Positions 47,935 to 56,783 of a DNA stretch of 64,000 nt are shown here, one piece after another. The DNA is from an uncultured Clostridia bacterium (lineage in GTDB: Bacteria > Bacillota > Clostridia > TANB77 > CAG-508), in the NCBI GenBank assembly GCA_947632605.1, contig CANRPX010000006.1:1-64000 (forward strand), read 5' to 3'. A model generated the notes under the pieces. It ran no database searches and had not been told where the DNA came from. It saw nothing but the letters and a program-made list of their open reading frames with translations. The stretch's first letter is position 1. The number at the start of each line of letters is the position of its first letter. Position numbers and translations under genes: made by a program.

Positions 47935-49167
47935 TTGGATGGAATTTTAGGAATAGTATCTGAATATAATCCTTTTCATAATGGTCATCTACATCATTTA
48001 GAAATTTCAAAACAAGTTACAAAAACTGCTTTTACAGTTGTAGTTATGAGTGGAAATTTTGTTCAACGTGGAGATACTTCACTTATTAACAAATGGGTAA
48101 AAACAGAAATGGCACTAAAAGCTGGTGTTGACTTAGTAATTGAACTTCCAACTGTTTATTCAATTTCAAGTGCTGAAAATTTTGCAGATGGAGCAGTTAA
48201 AATTTTAAACAGTTTAGGTGTTGTTGATTTTATTTCTTTTGGAAGTGAAATTGGAGAAATTAATCCTTTAAATGATGTTGCAAATATTTTATATAAAGAA
48301 CCAAAAGAATTTTCTTCTTTAATAACTACACAATTAAAATCTGGATTATCTTATCCTAAAGCTAGAGAAATTGCATTGTCACAATTTTTTGGTAGTTCTA
48401 AAAAATATTCCGAAATATTAAATAACCCAAATAATATCTTAGGTGTTGAATATTTAAAATCTTTAAAAAGGCATAGAAGTCACATTAAACCTCTTACAAT
48501 AAAAAGAGATTATAGTGATTATAATAGTAAAAATGAAAAAAATGGTATTGCTAGTGCAACAGCAATTAGAACAATGATTCAAGCAAATAAAAATGTACAT
48601 TATGTTGTACCTTATGAAACTTATGAACTTTTAGATGAAGAAATGACAAATGGAAGAATTGTTAAAGACTTATCTGTTTTTGAAAAAGAAATAATATATA
48701 CTCTTAGAAAAATGCCTTTATCAGAAATAGCAAATTTACCAGATGTATCTGAAGGTCTTGAAAACAAGATAAAATTGGCTGCTAATAATTGCAATAATTT
48801 TGAAGATTTAATGCAAAATATAAAATCAAAAAGATATACTCAAACTAGAATTCAAAGAATATTGTTATATGCTCTTTTAGGAATTTCACAAAAAGATATT
48901 AATGCTTCAAAAAAGGTTACACCATATATTAGAGTATTAGGATTCAATAAACATGGAAAACGTATTATATCTGCAATAGCTGCTGCAAATCCTAAATTAA
49001 ATATTATAGTATCAGTTAAAAAATTTATGGAAAATTCTAATGATACACTTTTAAGAAATATGATTTCAAAAGATATTTTAGCTACTAATATTTATACTTT
49101 AGGATATAAAAAAGATTCTGTTGCAAATTTAGATTATACTCATAAAGTAATAGAATTTAATAATTAA
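47935..49167 (+). CDS. tmcAL: tRNA(Met) cytidine acetate ligase (YlbM type)
   Basis: A 410-aa nucleotidyltransferase-fold enzyme that acetylates the wobble cytidine of elongator tRNA-Met using acetate and ATP. It shows SEYNPFHNGHLHH (HxGH), VVMSGNFVQRGD, NKWVKTEMALKAGVDLVIELP and the C-terminal TRIQRILLYALLGI. The start is TTG (47935) with GGGTGG at normal spacing. It is monocistronic, divergent from rnhA and convergent with spoIIP. Confidence 0.93.
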   Translation: MDGILGIVSEYNPFHNGHLHHLEISKQVTKTAFTVVVMSGNFVQRGDTSLINKWVKTEMALKAGVDLVIELPTVYSISSAENFADGAVKILNSLGVVDFISFGSEIGEINPLNDVANILYKEPKEFSSLITTQLKSGLSYPKAREIALSQFFGSSKKYSEILNNPNNILGVEYLKSLKRHRSHIKPLTIKRDYSDYNSKNEKNGIASATAIRTMIQANKNVHYVVPYETYELLDEEMTNGRIVKDLSVFEKEIIYTLRKMPLSEIANLPDVSEGLENKIKLAANNCNNFEDLMQNIKSKRYTQTRIQRILLYALLGISQKDINASKKVTPYIRVLGFNKHGKRIISAIAAANPKLNIIVSVKKFMENSNDTLLRNMISKDILATNIYTLGYKKDSVANLDYTHKVIEFNN

Positions 49168-49183
49168 TAATTAGAAGTAATGA

Positions 49184-50338
49184 TTATTTCATTACTTCTT
49201 TTATTACTTTTGCCAAATATTTCATACTTATATTACACTGTTCTAATGTATTTCCAGTTGCACCAACTTCTATTATGCAAGCACCTTTTGCCACATGTTG
49301 ATTATATCTTGAATCTCTTAGAATTATTGGTTTAAAAAGTCCTGGATACATTTCATTTGCTTTTTCTTGAATTTTAATTGCAAATTTAAAATTATTTATC
49401 CAATTTGGATGTTCTAATCCTCCTCCATCACTTCCAATTACAAACATAATTTGTGCTCCTACTTCTTCTCCAATTTGTACAGAAGGAGCATATCCGCTAT
49501 TATTTCCTAAAGCATCTCTATGTAAATCTATTACAAATTCTGCATTGCTTTCATTTGCTAAAATATTTTGAATTGTTGATAATCCTCTTGTATAAGATCC
49601 TGTATATGCGGGATAATCATGATATGTTTTATTATGATTTACATTAAATCCTAAACTAATTAATTCATTAGATAATTCAGTTCCCACTCTTGCAACACTT
49701 TTTTCTAAATCAATTGTTCTAAAATTTCCAGTGGCAACATAATTATTTGCTTCAGTTGGTGTATAACTTTCACAAGTATGTGTGTGATAAATTACTATAT
49801 CTGTTTTATTATCTAAATCAACATTTGGTACAAGCATTTCCTGTGTTAATGGATATTTAGATTCATTTTTTATTTTTACACTATTATAAACATCTGTAAA
49901 AGTATCAACTTTATTATTTTCTTCAATTATTTTAGTCGGTAAGTTATCTGCTATATTAACAGTATTTTTATTATTCATTTCTGGATTTGTTTCATCAATT
50001 TCTAAAAGTTCTTCCATATTTTCTGCTTCCATTAAATCCTTTTCTGTGTCTAATACAGCAATTTCTGACATTAATAATTTTTTTATTCCACTTACTTTTT
50101 CATTTGTAATTTTATTTTCTTCAAAAGACTTTGAAATTACAATAGATTCTTCTATCACTCTTGTATGTAAATTATCTAAAAAATTTTTCTCTTTTAATTC
50201 TGAAATTATTGATATAATATTAGCATTTTTTACTTTTGATATTATTTGAAAAAATATAAATAATACTAACAAAATAATTATTACTTTTTTTATAAAATTA
50301 ATTATATCTTTTAAATTTATAACTGCTAAATTAATCAT
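49184..50338 (-). CDS. spoIIP: stage II sporulation protein P (SpoIIP)
   Basis: A 384-aa SpoIIP. It has an N-terminal TM helix (about 16-36), a variable linker and a C-terminal amidase/endopeptidase domain with VIYHTHTCESYTP, FVIDLHRDALG, QIMFVIGSDGGGLEHPNW and a final ACIIEVGATGNTLEQC. In Bacillus it thins septal peptidoglycan with SpoIID so that the mother cell can engulf the forespore. GAGGAAA precedes ATG 50338. A short stop-to-stop spacing separates it from convergent tmcAL. Confidence 0.95.
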   Translation of the reverse strand: MINLAVINLKDIINFIKKVIIILLVLFIFFQIISKVKNANIISIISELKEKNFLDNLHTRVIEESIVISKSFEENKITNEKVSGIKKLLMSEIAVLDTEKDLMEAENMEELLEIDETNPEMNNKNTVNIADNLPTKIIEENNKVDTFTDVYNSVKIKNESKYPLTQEMLVPNVDLDNKTDIVIYHTHTCESYTPTEANNYVATGNFRTIDLEKSVARVGTELSNELISLGFNVNHNKTYHDYPAYTGSYTRGLSTIQNILANESNAEFVIDLHRDALGNNSGYAPSVQIGEEVGAQIMFVIGSDGGGLEHPNWINNFKFAIKIQEKANEMYPGLFKPIILRDSRYNQHVAKGACIIEVGATGNTLEQCNISMKYLAKVIKEVMK

Positions 50339-50418
50339 AATATTTCCTCACTCACAAATAAGTATATTTGTTTTGAAAATAATTTATGACTAATTGTTTA
50401 TTAGACTACTTTATTGCA

Positions 50419-50464
50419 AAAAAAGATGCTTTTAACACTTGTGCAGTGTTTTTGCATCTTTTTT
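50419..50464 (-). terminator. terminator of the recJ-relA-MBL-hisS operon
   Basis: Long stem: 50419-50429 pairs with 50454-50464, plus an inner AACACT/AGTGTT helix, right after the hisS stop. Confidence 0.8.
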
Positions 50465-50467
50465 ATT

Positions 50468-51706
50468 CTAGTCTTTAATTACTTTACTTATCTCTTCTAA
50501 ATTAAGTTTTACTTCTGTTTCATTTCCAGTTTGCATATTTTTTATTTTTGCTTTTTCCATCTCAAGTTCATTTTCTCCAATAACTAAAAGATATTTTGCA
50601 TTTATTTTGTTTGAATATTTCATCTGTGCATTAAAACTTCTTTCACATATATCTTTTTCTATTACATAACCTTTTTTTCTTAAATTTTTAGATAATTCAA
50701 TTGCTTTTTGATTTTCTTTATTTCCAACTGAAAGAATATATAAGTCAGGTTTTGTTTCTTCAGTTTTATTTTTGTACATATCCATTAGTCTTTCAACTCC
50801 TACTGCAAATCCAATTGCTGGAGTTTTTGGTCCTCCGAATTCTTCAACTAAACCATCATATCTTCCTCCTCCTAATACTGTAAGTTCTGTGGTTTCATCA
50901 ACAAATTCAAAAACTGTTTTAGTATAATAATCTAATCCTCTAACAATAGTACTATCTATTTCATAATCTAATCCTGCATTTTTAAGCATTGATTTTACAT
51001 TTTCAAAATGTTCTTTACATTCATCACATAAATAATCTATCATTTTTGGAGCGTTTTCATTAAGCTTTTTACATTTAGATTCTTTACAATCTAAAATTCT
51101 CATTGGATTTTTTTCAAATCTACTTTTGCAAGTATCACAGTATTTATCTAAATTCTTGCTTAAGAAGTTTCTCAATATTTTTTGATATTCTTCTCTACAT
51201 TTTGGACATCCAATACTATTTAATCTCAATTTAATATTTTCCAACTTTAAATCTTCAAAAATTTGATTTCCCATTAAAATAGTATCAACATCTGCTAAAT
51301 AACTACTACTTCCAATTAATTCTGCTCCGATTTGGTGAAATTCTCTTAATCTTCCTTTTTGAACATTTTCATATCTATACATTGCCATGTTATACCAAAG
51401 TTTAACAGGACTTGGCATACTTCCCATACCATTTTCTAAATAAGCTCTAACTACTCCAGCTGTACCTTCTGGTCTTAAAGTTATACTTCTTCCGCCTTTA
51501 TCATCAAATGTATACATTTCTTTTTGAACAACATCTGTTGTTTCTCCTACTCCTCTTTGAAATAATTCTGTATGTTCAAAAACTGGAACTCTTATTTCTT
51601 TAAAATTATAACTATCAAATATTTTTTTAACTATATTTTCTACTTCTTGCCATTTATAACTTTCTTCTGGTAATAAATCTTTAGTGCCTTTTGGTTTTTG
51701 TATCAT
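50468..51706 (-). CDS. hisS: histidyl-tRNA synthetase
   Basis: A 412-aa class II synthetase. It shows GTKDLLPEES (start), TLRPEGTAGVVRAYLE (motif 2), VRGLDYYTKTVFEF and GGGRYDGLVEEFGG (HisRS signatures), IGFAVGVERL (motif 3) and a C-terminal anticodon-binding domain. The insertion with four cysteine pairs (CPKC, CDTC, CKESKC, CDEC) is seen in other bacterial HisRS. AGGAG precedes ATG 51706. It ends the recJ-relA-MBL-hisS operon. Confidence 0.97.
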   Translation of the reverse strand: MIQKPKGTKDLLPEESYKWQEVENIVKKIFDSYNFKEIRVPVFEHTELFQRGVGETTDVVQKEMYTFDDKGGRSITLRPEGTAGVVRAYLENGMGSMPSPVKLWYNMAMYRYENVQKGRLREFHQIGAELIGSSSYLADVDTILMGNQIFEDLKLENIKLRLNSIGCPKCREEYQKILRNFLSKNLDKYCDTCKSRFEKNPMRILDCKESKCKKLNENAPKMIDYLCDECKEHFENVKSMLKNAGLDYEIDSTIVRGLDYYTKTVFEFVDETTELTVLGGGRYDGLVEEFGGPKTPAIGFAVGVERLMDMYKNKTEETKPDLYILSVGNKENQKAIELSKNLRKKGYVIEKDICERSFNAQMKYSNKINAKYLLVIGENELEMEKAKIKNMQTGNETEVKLNLEEISKVIKD

Positions 51707-51748
51707 ATTAATTCTCCTATCTCTTAAATAATCTTTTTTAATTTTATT

Positions 51749-52400
51749 TTAAAAATCTTTTGGTTTTAATTCTAAATATATATTTCTTTCATCTTGTATC
51801 ATTGTGATTTTTCCATGACCTGGATATACAATCGTTTCATCTGGAAGTGGCATCAATCTATTTGTAATTGAATCAATAATTTCTTCAAAATTTCCGAGTT
51901 GGAAGATCTGTTCTACCCCAAGTTCCTGAAAATAATGTATCACCTGTAAATACAAGTTTTTCTTTTTCAGAATATAAACTTAATCCACCTTTTGTATGTC
52001 CTGGAGTTGCTATAACTTTAAATTCTATATCTCCAACATGAATTAAGTCTCCATCATCTACTCTAGAATCTGCTTCTAATTCTGGCTTTTCCATTCCTAT
52101 ATAACATGCTAAATTTATATTTTCATCAAATAATCCTTCACTATCTTGTCTACTTATAAGAATTTTTCCACCTTTTAATCTTTTTAATTCTTGCACACCA
52201 CCTATGTGGTCTGCATGACAATGAGTTAAAAAAATGTATTTTAAATTAGCATTTAAAACATCTAATGTTTCTGCTATTCTTTCAGGTTCACCACCTGGGT
52301 CAATTACCATTGCTTCTTTTTTTACTTCATCACATACAACATAAGAATTTGTTAAAATTCCATGTTGTTTTGTTTGAACATGCAATCTTTTTAATAACAT
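51749..52400 (-). CDS. MBL-fold (glyoxalase II-like) hydrolase, needs a +1 frameshift at CGG
   Basis: Two track ORFs (51885-52400 and 51749-51955) are one gene of about 216 aa, the normal length for this family. The first frame carries the zinc ligands THCHADH (His60, His62, Asp64, His65), TPGHTKGG (His135) and FTGDTLFSGTWGRTDLPT (Asp154). It then meets CGG (51894-51896) and a TGA three codons on. Reading GGA instead gives DLPTGNFEEIIDSI..PDETIVYPGHGK, restoring the last metal ligand. The family often sits between relA and hisS in Clostridia; substrates are thiolesters or unknown. AGGAG precedes ATG 52400. No independent start is needed for the downstream ORF. Confidence 0.85.
51893..51899 (-). 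other. candidate programmed +1 frameshift site (ACT CGG A) in the MBL-fold hydrolase
   Basis: On the minus strand, frame 0 reads CCA ACT CGG AAA TTT TGA. Skipping the C at 51896 gives CCA ACT GGA AAT TTT GAA and restores the family C-terminus. Confidence 0.8.
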
Positions 52401-52409
52401 ATATGTCTC

Positions 52410-54608
52410 CTATCCTCTTTTTCTATTTACTTCATAAACACTTTCAATATTTTTAAATGCTACAAGAAGTTTATTTAAATTGTCTATATTTTCTACTTCT
52501 AAAGAAACATTCATTATCGCTATATTCTCTTTAGTAGTTCTCGTATTTACTCCAGTTAATTTTACTTTATAATTTTCTATTTGTTTTATTATATCTTTTA
52601 ATAAACCATTTCTATCTGTTGCTAATATTTCTATTTCAACTTTATAAATTCCATTTACATCATCAAACCAATATACATCAATCATTCTGTCTTCATCATT
52701 AAATAGCTCTTTTACATTAGGACAATCTGTACGATGTACTGAAACACCTCTACCTTTTGTAATGTAACCTATTATATCATCTCCTGGAAGTGGATTACAA
52801 CATTTTGAAAGTTTTACTAAACAATTATCAATTCCTTTTACAACAACACCTGTTTTTGAAGGTCTGTTTATTGTTGTTTTTGCTTTTGCTAATTCTTCTA
52901 TTTTTTGTTCAAAATCCTCATCTTCATGTTCTTTTCTATATTCATCTAATAGTCTAGCCATTAACTTATTTACAGATATTCCACCAAATCCAATACTAGC
53001 ATATAAGTCATCTATTGTTTGGAATTTATATCTTTCTAAAACTAAATTTATCCATTCTGGTTTTACTAAGTCTGAATATTTAATTCCAATTTTTTTAACT
53101 TCTTTATCAATTATATCTTTTCCTCTTTCAATGTTTTCAGCTCTTTGAGCTCTTTTAAACCATTGATTTATTCTAGTTTTAGCAGAAGAACTTTTTACAA
53201 ATTTTAGCCAATCACGACTTGGACCTTTAGATTGTTCAGAAGTAATAATTTCTACTATATCTCCATTTCTAAGAGGAGTTATAATTGGCATCATTTTACT
53301 ATTTATTTTACAACCGACCATTTTATGTCCTATTTGTTCGTGAATACTATATGCAAAATCTATTGGTGTAGCTCCTTTTGGTAAAACTTTTATCATTCCT
53401 TTTGGTGTAAAGATATATACTTCATCTTCAAATAATTCTGTTTTTAAAGTATTTAAAAACTCATCTGGATTTTCAGTATTTTTTTGCCATTCAAGAGTTT
53501 CTCTAAGCCAAGCTAATTTATCATCTGAAACAACAACAGTTTCTTTTGTTCCTTTATTACTTGCCTCTTTATAAGCCCAGTGAGCTGCAATACCAAATTC
53601 TGCTGTTCTATGCATATCCCATGTACGAATTTGAACTTCAAAAGGTGTTCCTTTTGGTCCTAAAAGAGTTGTATGTATTGATTGATACATATTTTTCTTT
53701 GGAACAGCTATATAATCTTTAAATCTACCTGGCATTGGTGTATACATTTCATGTACAATTCCAAGTACAGCATAACAATCTTTTACAGTATCTACTAAAA
53801 TTCTTAATGCAAATAAATCATATATTTGATCTAAAGTTTTATTATCTCTTTTCATCTTTCTGTAAATACTGTATAAGTGTTTTGCTCTTCCTGTAACATC
53901 TGCTTTTATACCTTGGTCTTTAATTTCTTCTCTTAAATCTTCTTGAATTTTATCTAAAAATCTTAATCTTTCTTCTCTTTTTCTATCTAATCCAACAACA
54001 ATATCATGATATTCTTCAGGATATAAATATTTAAAACTTAAATCTTCTAATTCCCATTTTAAAGAATAAATACCAAGTCTATTAGCAAGTGGTGCATATA
54101 AATCTTGTGTTTCTTGAGCATTTGCAATTTGTCTATCTCTTGGTAGATATTTTAAAGTTCTCATATTATGAAGTCTATCAGCAAGTTTAATTAATATAAC
54201 TCTTATATCTTTTCCCATTGCAAGAAACATTTTTCTATAATTCTCAACTTGTTGTTCTTCTAAAGAAGTATATCTAAGAGTTCCAAGTTTAGTAACTCCT
54301 GATACCATTTCTGCAATAGATTCTCCAAATTCTCTTTCTACATCTTCTATTGATACTCCTGTATCTTCAACAACATCATGTAAAAGTGCTGCACATAGAG
54401 TTTCATCATCTAATTCTAACCCTGTTAAAATATATGCAACATTCAATGGATGAATCATATATGGTTCACCAGATCTCCTAAGTTGATCACCATGACTTTT
54501 TTTAGCAAATTCATAGGCTTTTCTTATAAGCTTTTCATTTACTTTTGCATAGTTTTCTTTTTGCTTTTCAATTATTGTATCTATTGTTATTTCACTCGTT
54601 TCTGACAT
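52410..54608 (-). CDS. relA: bifunctional (p)ppGpp synthetase/hydrolase
   Basis: A 732-aa Rel protein of the stringent response. It has an HD hydrolase domain (LLHDVVEDTGVS, ADRLHNMRTLKYLP), a synthetase domain (YDLFALRILVDTVKDCYAVLGIVHEMYTPMPGRFKDYIA), a TGS domain (VYIFTPKGMIKVLPKGATPIDFAY), a Cys-containing ZFD-like segment (LSKCCNPLPGDDIIGYITKGRGVSVHRTDCPN) and a C-terminal ACT domain. Both catalytic centres look complete. AGAGGGG precedes ATG 54608. Seventeen nt downstream of recJ. Confidence 0.97.
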   Translation of the reverse strand: MSETSEITIDTIIEKQKENYAKVNEKLIRKAYEFAKKSHGDQLRRSGEPYMIHPLNVAYILTGLELDDETLCAALLHDVVEDTGVSIEDVEREFGESIAEMVSGVTKLGTLRYTSLEEQQVENYRKMFLAMGKDIRVILIKLADRLHNMRTLKYLPRDRQIANAQETQDLYAPLANRLGIYSLKWELEDLSFKYLYPEEYHDIVVGLDRKREERLRFLDKIQEDLREEIKDQGIKADVTGRAKHLYSIYRKMKRDNKTLDQIYDLFALRILVDTVKDCYAVLGIVHEMYTPMPGRFKDYIAVPKKNMYQSIHTTLLGPKGTPFEVQIRTWDMHRTAEFGIAAHWAYKEASNKGTKETVVVSDDKLAWLRETLEWQKNTENPDEFLNTLKTELFEDEVYIFTPKGMIKVLPKGATPIDFAYSIHEQIGHKMVGCKINSKMMPIITPLRNGDIVEIITSEQSKGPSRDWLKFVKSSSAKTRINQWFKRAQRAENIERGKDIIDKEVKKIGIKYSDLVKPEWINLVLERYKFQTIDDLYASIGFGGISVNKLMARLLDEYRKEHEDEDFEQKIEELAKAKTTINRPSKTGVVVKGIDNCLVKLSKCCNPLPGDDIIGYITKGRGVSVHRTDCPNVKELFNDEDRMIDVYWFDDVNGIYKVEIEILATDRNGLLKDIIKQIENYKVKLTGVNTRTTKENIAIMNVSLEVENIDNLNKLLVAFKNIESVYEVNRKRG

Positions 54609-54625
54609 TTTTTAATCCCCTCTTG

Positions 54626-56314
54626 CTAATATGATTTTCTCATATCTTTCATATTTATTTGCACATTTTGTACTCCATTAAAACTATTTATTTCTAAAAC
54701 ACCAATAACATCTATTTTATCGCCTATTAAATATTCTTCTGAATAATGTCCCATATTAAAACCGATAGCATTTATTATTGTATTTTCATCTTTTAATGTT
54801 AGCTTTAAATGCTTTCCTTCAGATAAAGCTCTTATTGAATCTATTTTCAAATTCTTATAAATAAATATAGGTGTTTTATTTGATTCTCCATAAGGCTCTA
54901 ACAATTTTAAACTTTCTACATTTTCTATACTAATATCTTTAAGTTTTATTTCTTTATCTATTTTTATTACTGGAGTTATTTCATCAATTTTTGCTTTATC
55001 TGCTATTTCTTCGAATTTATTTTTAAAATTATTAAACTGTTGTTTTTTTAAGCTTAATCCAACAGCCATTTCATGTCCACCATATTTTTCTAAATAATCA
55101 CTTGACTTGCATAAAGCATCATGTAAATCAAATCCTGGAATACTTCTTCCAGAGCCTTTTCCATCATTTCCATCAAAACAAATTAATATACTAGGCTTAA
55201 AATATAACTCTGTTATTTTTGAAGCAACAATTCCTATAACACCATGATGCCAATTTTCTGAGCCTAACACAATTGCTTTTTTATTATTGATATTTTCTTT
55301 TTCGATTTTATAAATTGCTTCTTCAAATATTTTTTTCTCAATACTTTGTCTTTGTTTATTATACGAATTTAGCTTTTCTGTTATTTTATTGGCCTCTACA
55401 ATATTCTCAGTTAAAAATAAATCTAAAGCATCTCTTTCATGTCCCATTCTACCACAAGCATTTATTCTTGGAGCAATTCCAAAAGATACTGTATTTGAAT
55501 TTATCTCATTATATCCTGCTACATTAAGTAATGCTCTAACAGCAGGAGATTTACTTTGAGATACAAGTTTTAATCCTAATTTCGCTATTACTCTATTTTC
55601 ATCTATTAAAGGAACTATATCTGATATTGTACCAATACAAACAATATCTAAATATTTTAAATATTCTTTTTCATCTAATCCAAGTTTTATTGCAATAGCT
55701 TGTATTAACTTAAATGCAACTCCAACTCCTGCTAAACTATTAAAAGGATATTTATTATCTTTTCTTTTACAGTCAATTACAGCTAAAGCTTTAGGAAGTA
55801 CATCTAATGGTTCATGATGATCTGTTACAATAACTTCCATCCCTAAGCTATATGCATAATCTACTTCTTCTGTTCCGGAAATTCCACAATCAACAGTAAT
55901 AATCAATTTATAACCTTCATCAGCAATTTGCTTTATTGCTTCTCTATTTAATCCATAACCTTCATCTAAGCGGTTTGGTATATATGATCCTACATCTAAT
56001 CCCAATTGTCTAAAAAATTTTGATAAGACAGTAATACTTGTAATTCCATCTACATCATAATCACCATAAATCATAATCTTTTCCTGATTTTTTATACCTT
56101 TAATAATTCTATCAACTGCTATCTTCATATCAGGCATAAGATATGGGTCATGAAAATCATCTCTTGTAGGATTTAAAAAAATCTTTATTTCTTCTTCTTT
56201 TACTATATTTCTATTTACCAAAACTGTTGCTAATAATTCTGATATATTAAATTTCTCTGATATTTCTTTTACTTTCTCTTCATCAGAATTATAGAATTCC
56301 CATTTCTTATTCAT
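54626..56314 (-). CDS. recJ: single-stranded-DNA-specific exonuclease RecJ
   Basis: A 562-aa DHH-family 5'-3' exonuclease. DHH motifs: MIYGDYDVDGITS, TVDCGISG and VTDHHEPLD. The DHHA1 domain has YGGHEMAVGLSL, and a C-terminal OB-like region follows. It acts in RecF-type recombination and base-excision repair. AGGAGGAAAGG precedes ATG 56314. First gene of the recJ-relA-MBL-hisS operon. Confidence 0.95.
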   Translation of the reverse strand: MNKKWEFYNSDEEKVKEISEKFNISELLATVLVNRNIVKEEEIKIFLNPTRDDFHDPYLMPDMKIAVDRIIKGIKNQEKIMIYGDYDVDGITSITVLSKFFRQLGLDVGSYIPNRLDEGYGLNREAIKQIADEGYKLIITVDCGISGTEEVDYAYSLGMEVIVTDHHEPLDVLPKALAVIDCKRKDNKYPFNSLAGVGVAFKLIQAIAIKLGLDEKEYLKYLDIVCIGTISDIVPLIDENRVIAKLGLKLVSQSKSPAVRALLNVAGYNEINSNTVSFGIAPRINACGRMGHERDALDLFLTENIVEANKITEKLNSYNKQRQSIEKKIFEEAIYKIEKENINNKKAIVLGSENWHHGVIGIVASKITELYFKPSILICFDGNDGKGSGRSIPGFDLHDALCKSSDYLEKYGGHEMAVGLSLKKQQFNNFKNKFEEIADKAKIDEITPVIKIDKEIKLKDISIENVESLKLLEPYGESNKTPIFIYKNLKIDSIRALSEGKHLKLTLKDENTIINAIGFNMGHYSEEYLIGDKIDVIGVLEINSFNGVQNVQINMKDMRKSY

Positions 56315-56396
56315 TCCTTTCCTCCTAAAATAAATTTTTCCTTAGTATTATATAACAAAATATAAATAAAAGATAGTTTTTTGCGAATAAAAAATA

Positions 56397-56422
56397 AAAC
56401 TGGACATAAAATTATCCAGTTT
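56397..56422 (-). terminator. terminator of ylbF
   Basis: 8-bp stem AAACTGGA/TCCAGTTT (56397-56404 with 56415-56422), followed on the minus strand by a T-rich stretch. Confidence 0.7.
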
Positions 56423-56427
56423 ACTTT

Positions 56428-56763
56428 TTATAATACATCTTTAATAGACTCTCCAATTATTTTATTAACATCTGCTATTAAAACATTGAATCTAACTTCT
56501 TTATCAAAATAATCTTTTACTTGTTCATTTTTTACTAAAATCTCATAAAGTTCTTGTAGCTTTTTCATTTTTTCATCACTCTGTTTTTCTCCTTGCATAG
56601 CTAATAATTGTTCTTCATAACGAATTTTTTCAAACTCATCAACTTGTTTTTTTAATTCTGGTTGAGCTAATAATTCTTTTTTTATTTCCTTATATTCGTT
56701 ATATTCTTTTGATTCTTTAAGTGCTCTTGCTAAATTATTCACTTCATCATAAACATTCATCAT
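56428..56763 (-). CDS. YlbF/YmcA family regulator
   Basis: A 111-aa all-helical protein of the YlbF (DUF964) family. It shows NLARALKESKEYNEYKEIKKELLAQPELKKQVDEFEK and a C-terminal helix ending in VNKIIGESIKDVL. In Bacillus, YlbF, YmcA and YaaT form a complex that guides RNase Y cleavage and promotes sporulation and competence. RNase Y is encoded at 26574-28118. Whether this is YlbF or YmcA cannot be told. AAGGAG precedes ATG 56763. Last gene of the DUF4912-GH57-orphan-ylbF run. Confidence 0.85.
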   Translation of the reverse strand: MMNVYDEVNNLARALKESKEYNEYKEIKKELLAQPELKKQVDEFEKIRYEEQLLAMQGEKQSDEKMKKLQELYEILVKNEQVKDYFDKEVRFNVLIADVNKIIGESIKDVL

Positions 56764-56783
56764 ACTTCTCCTTTAATTAAATT

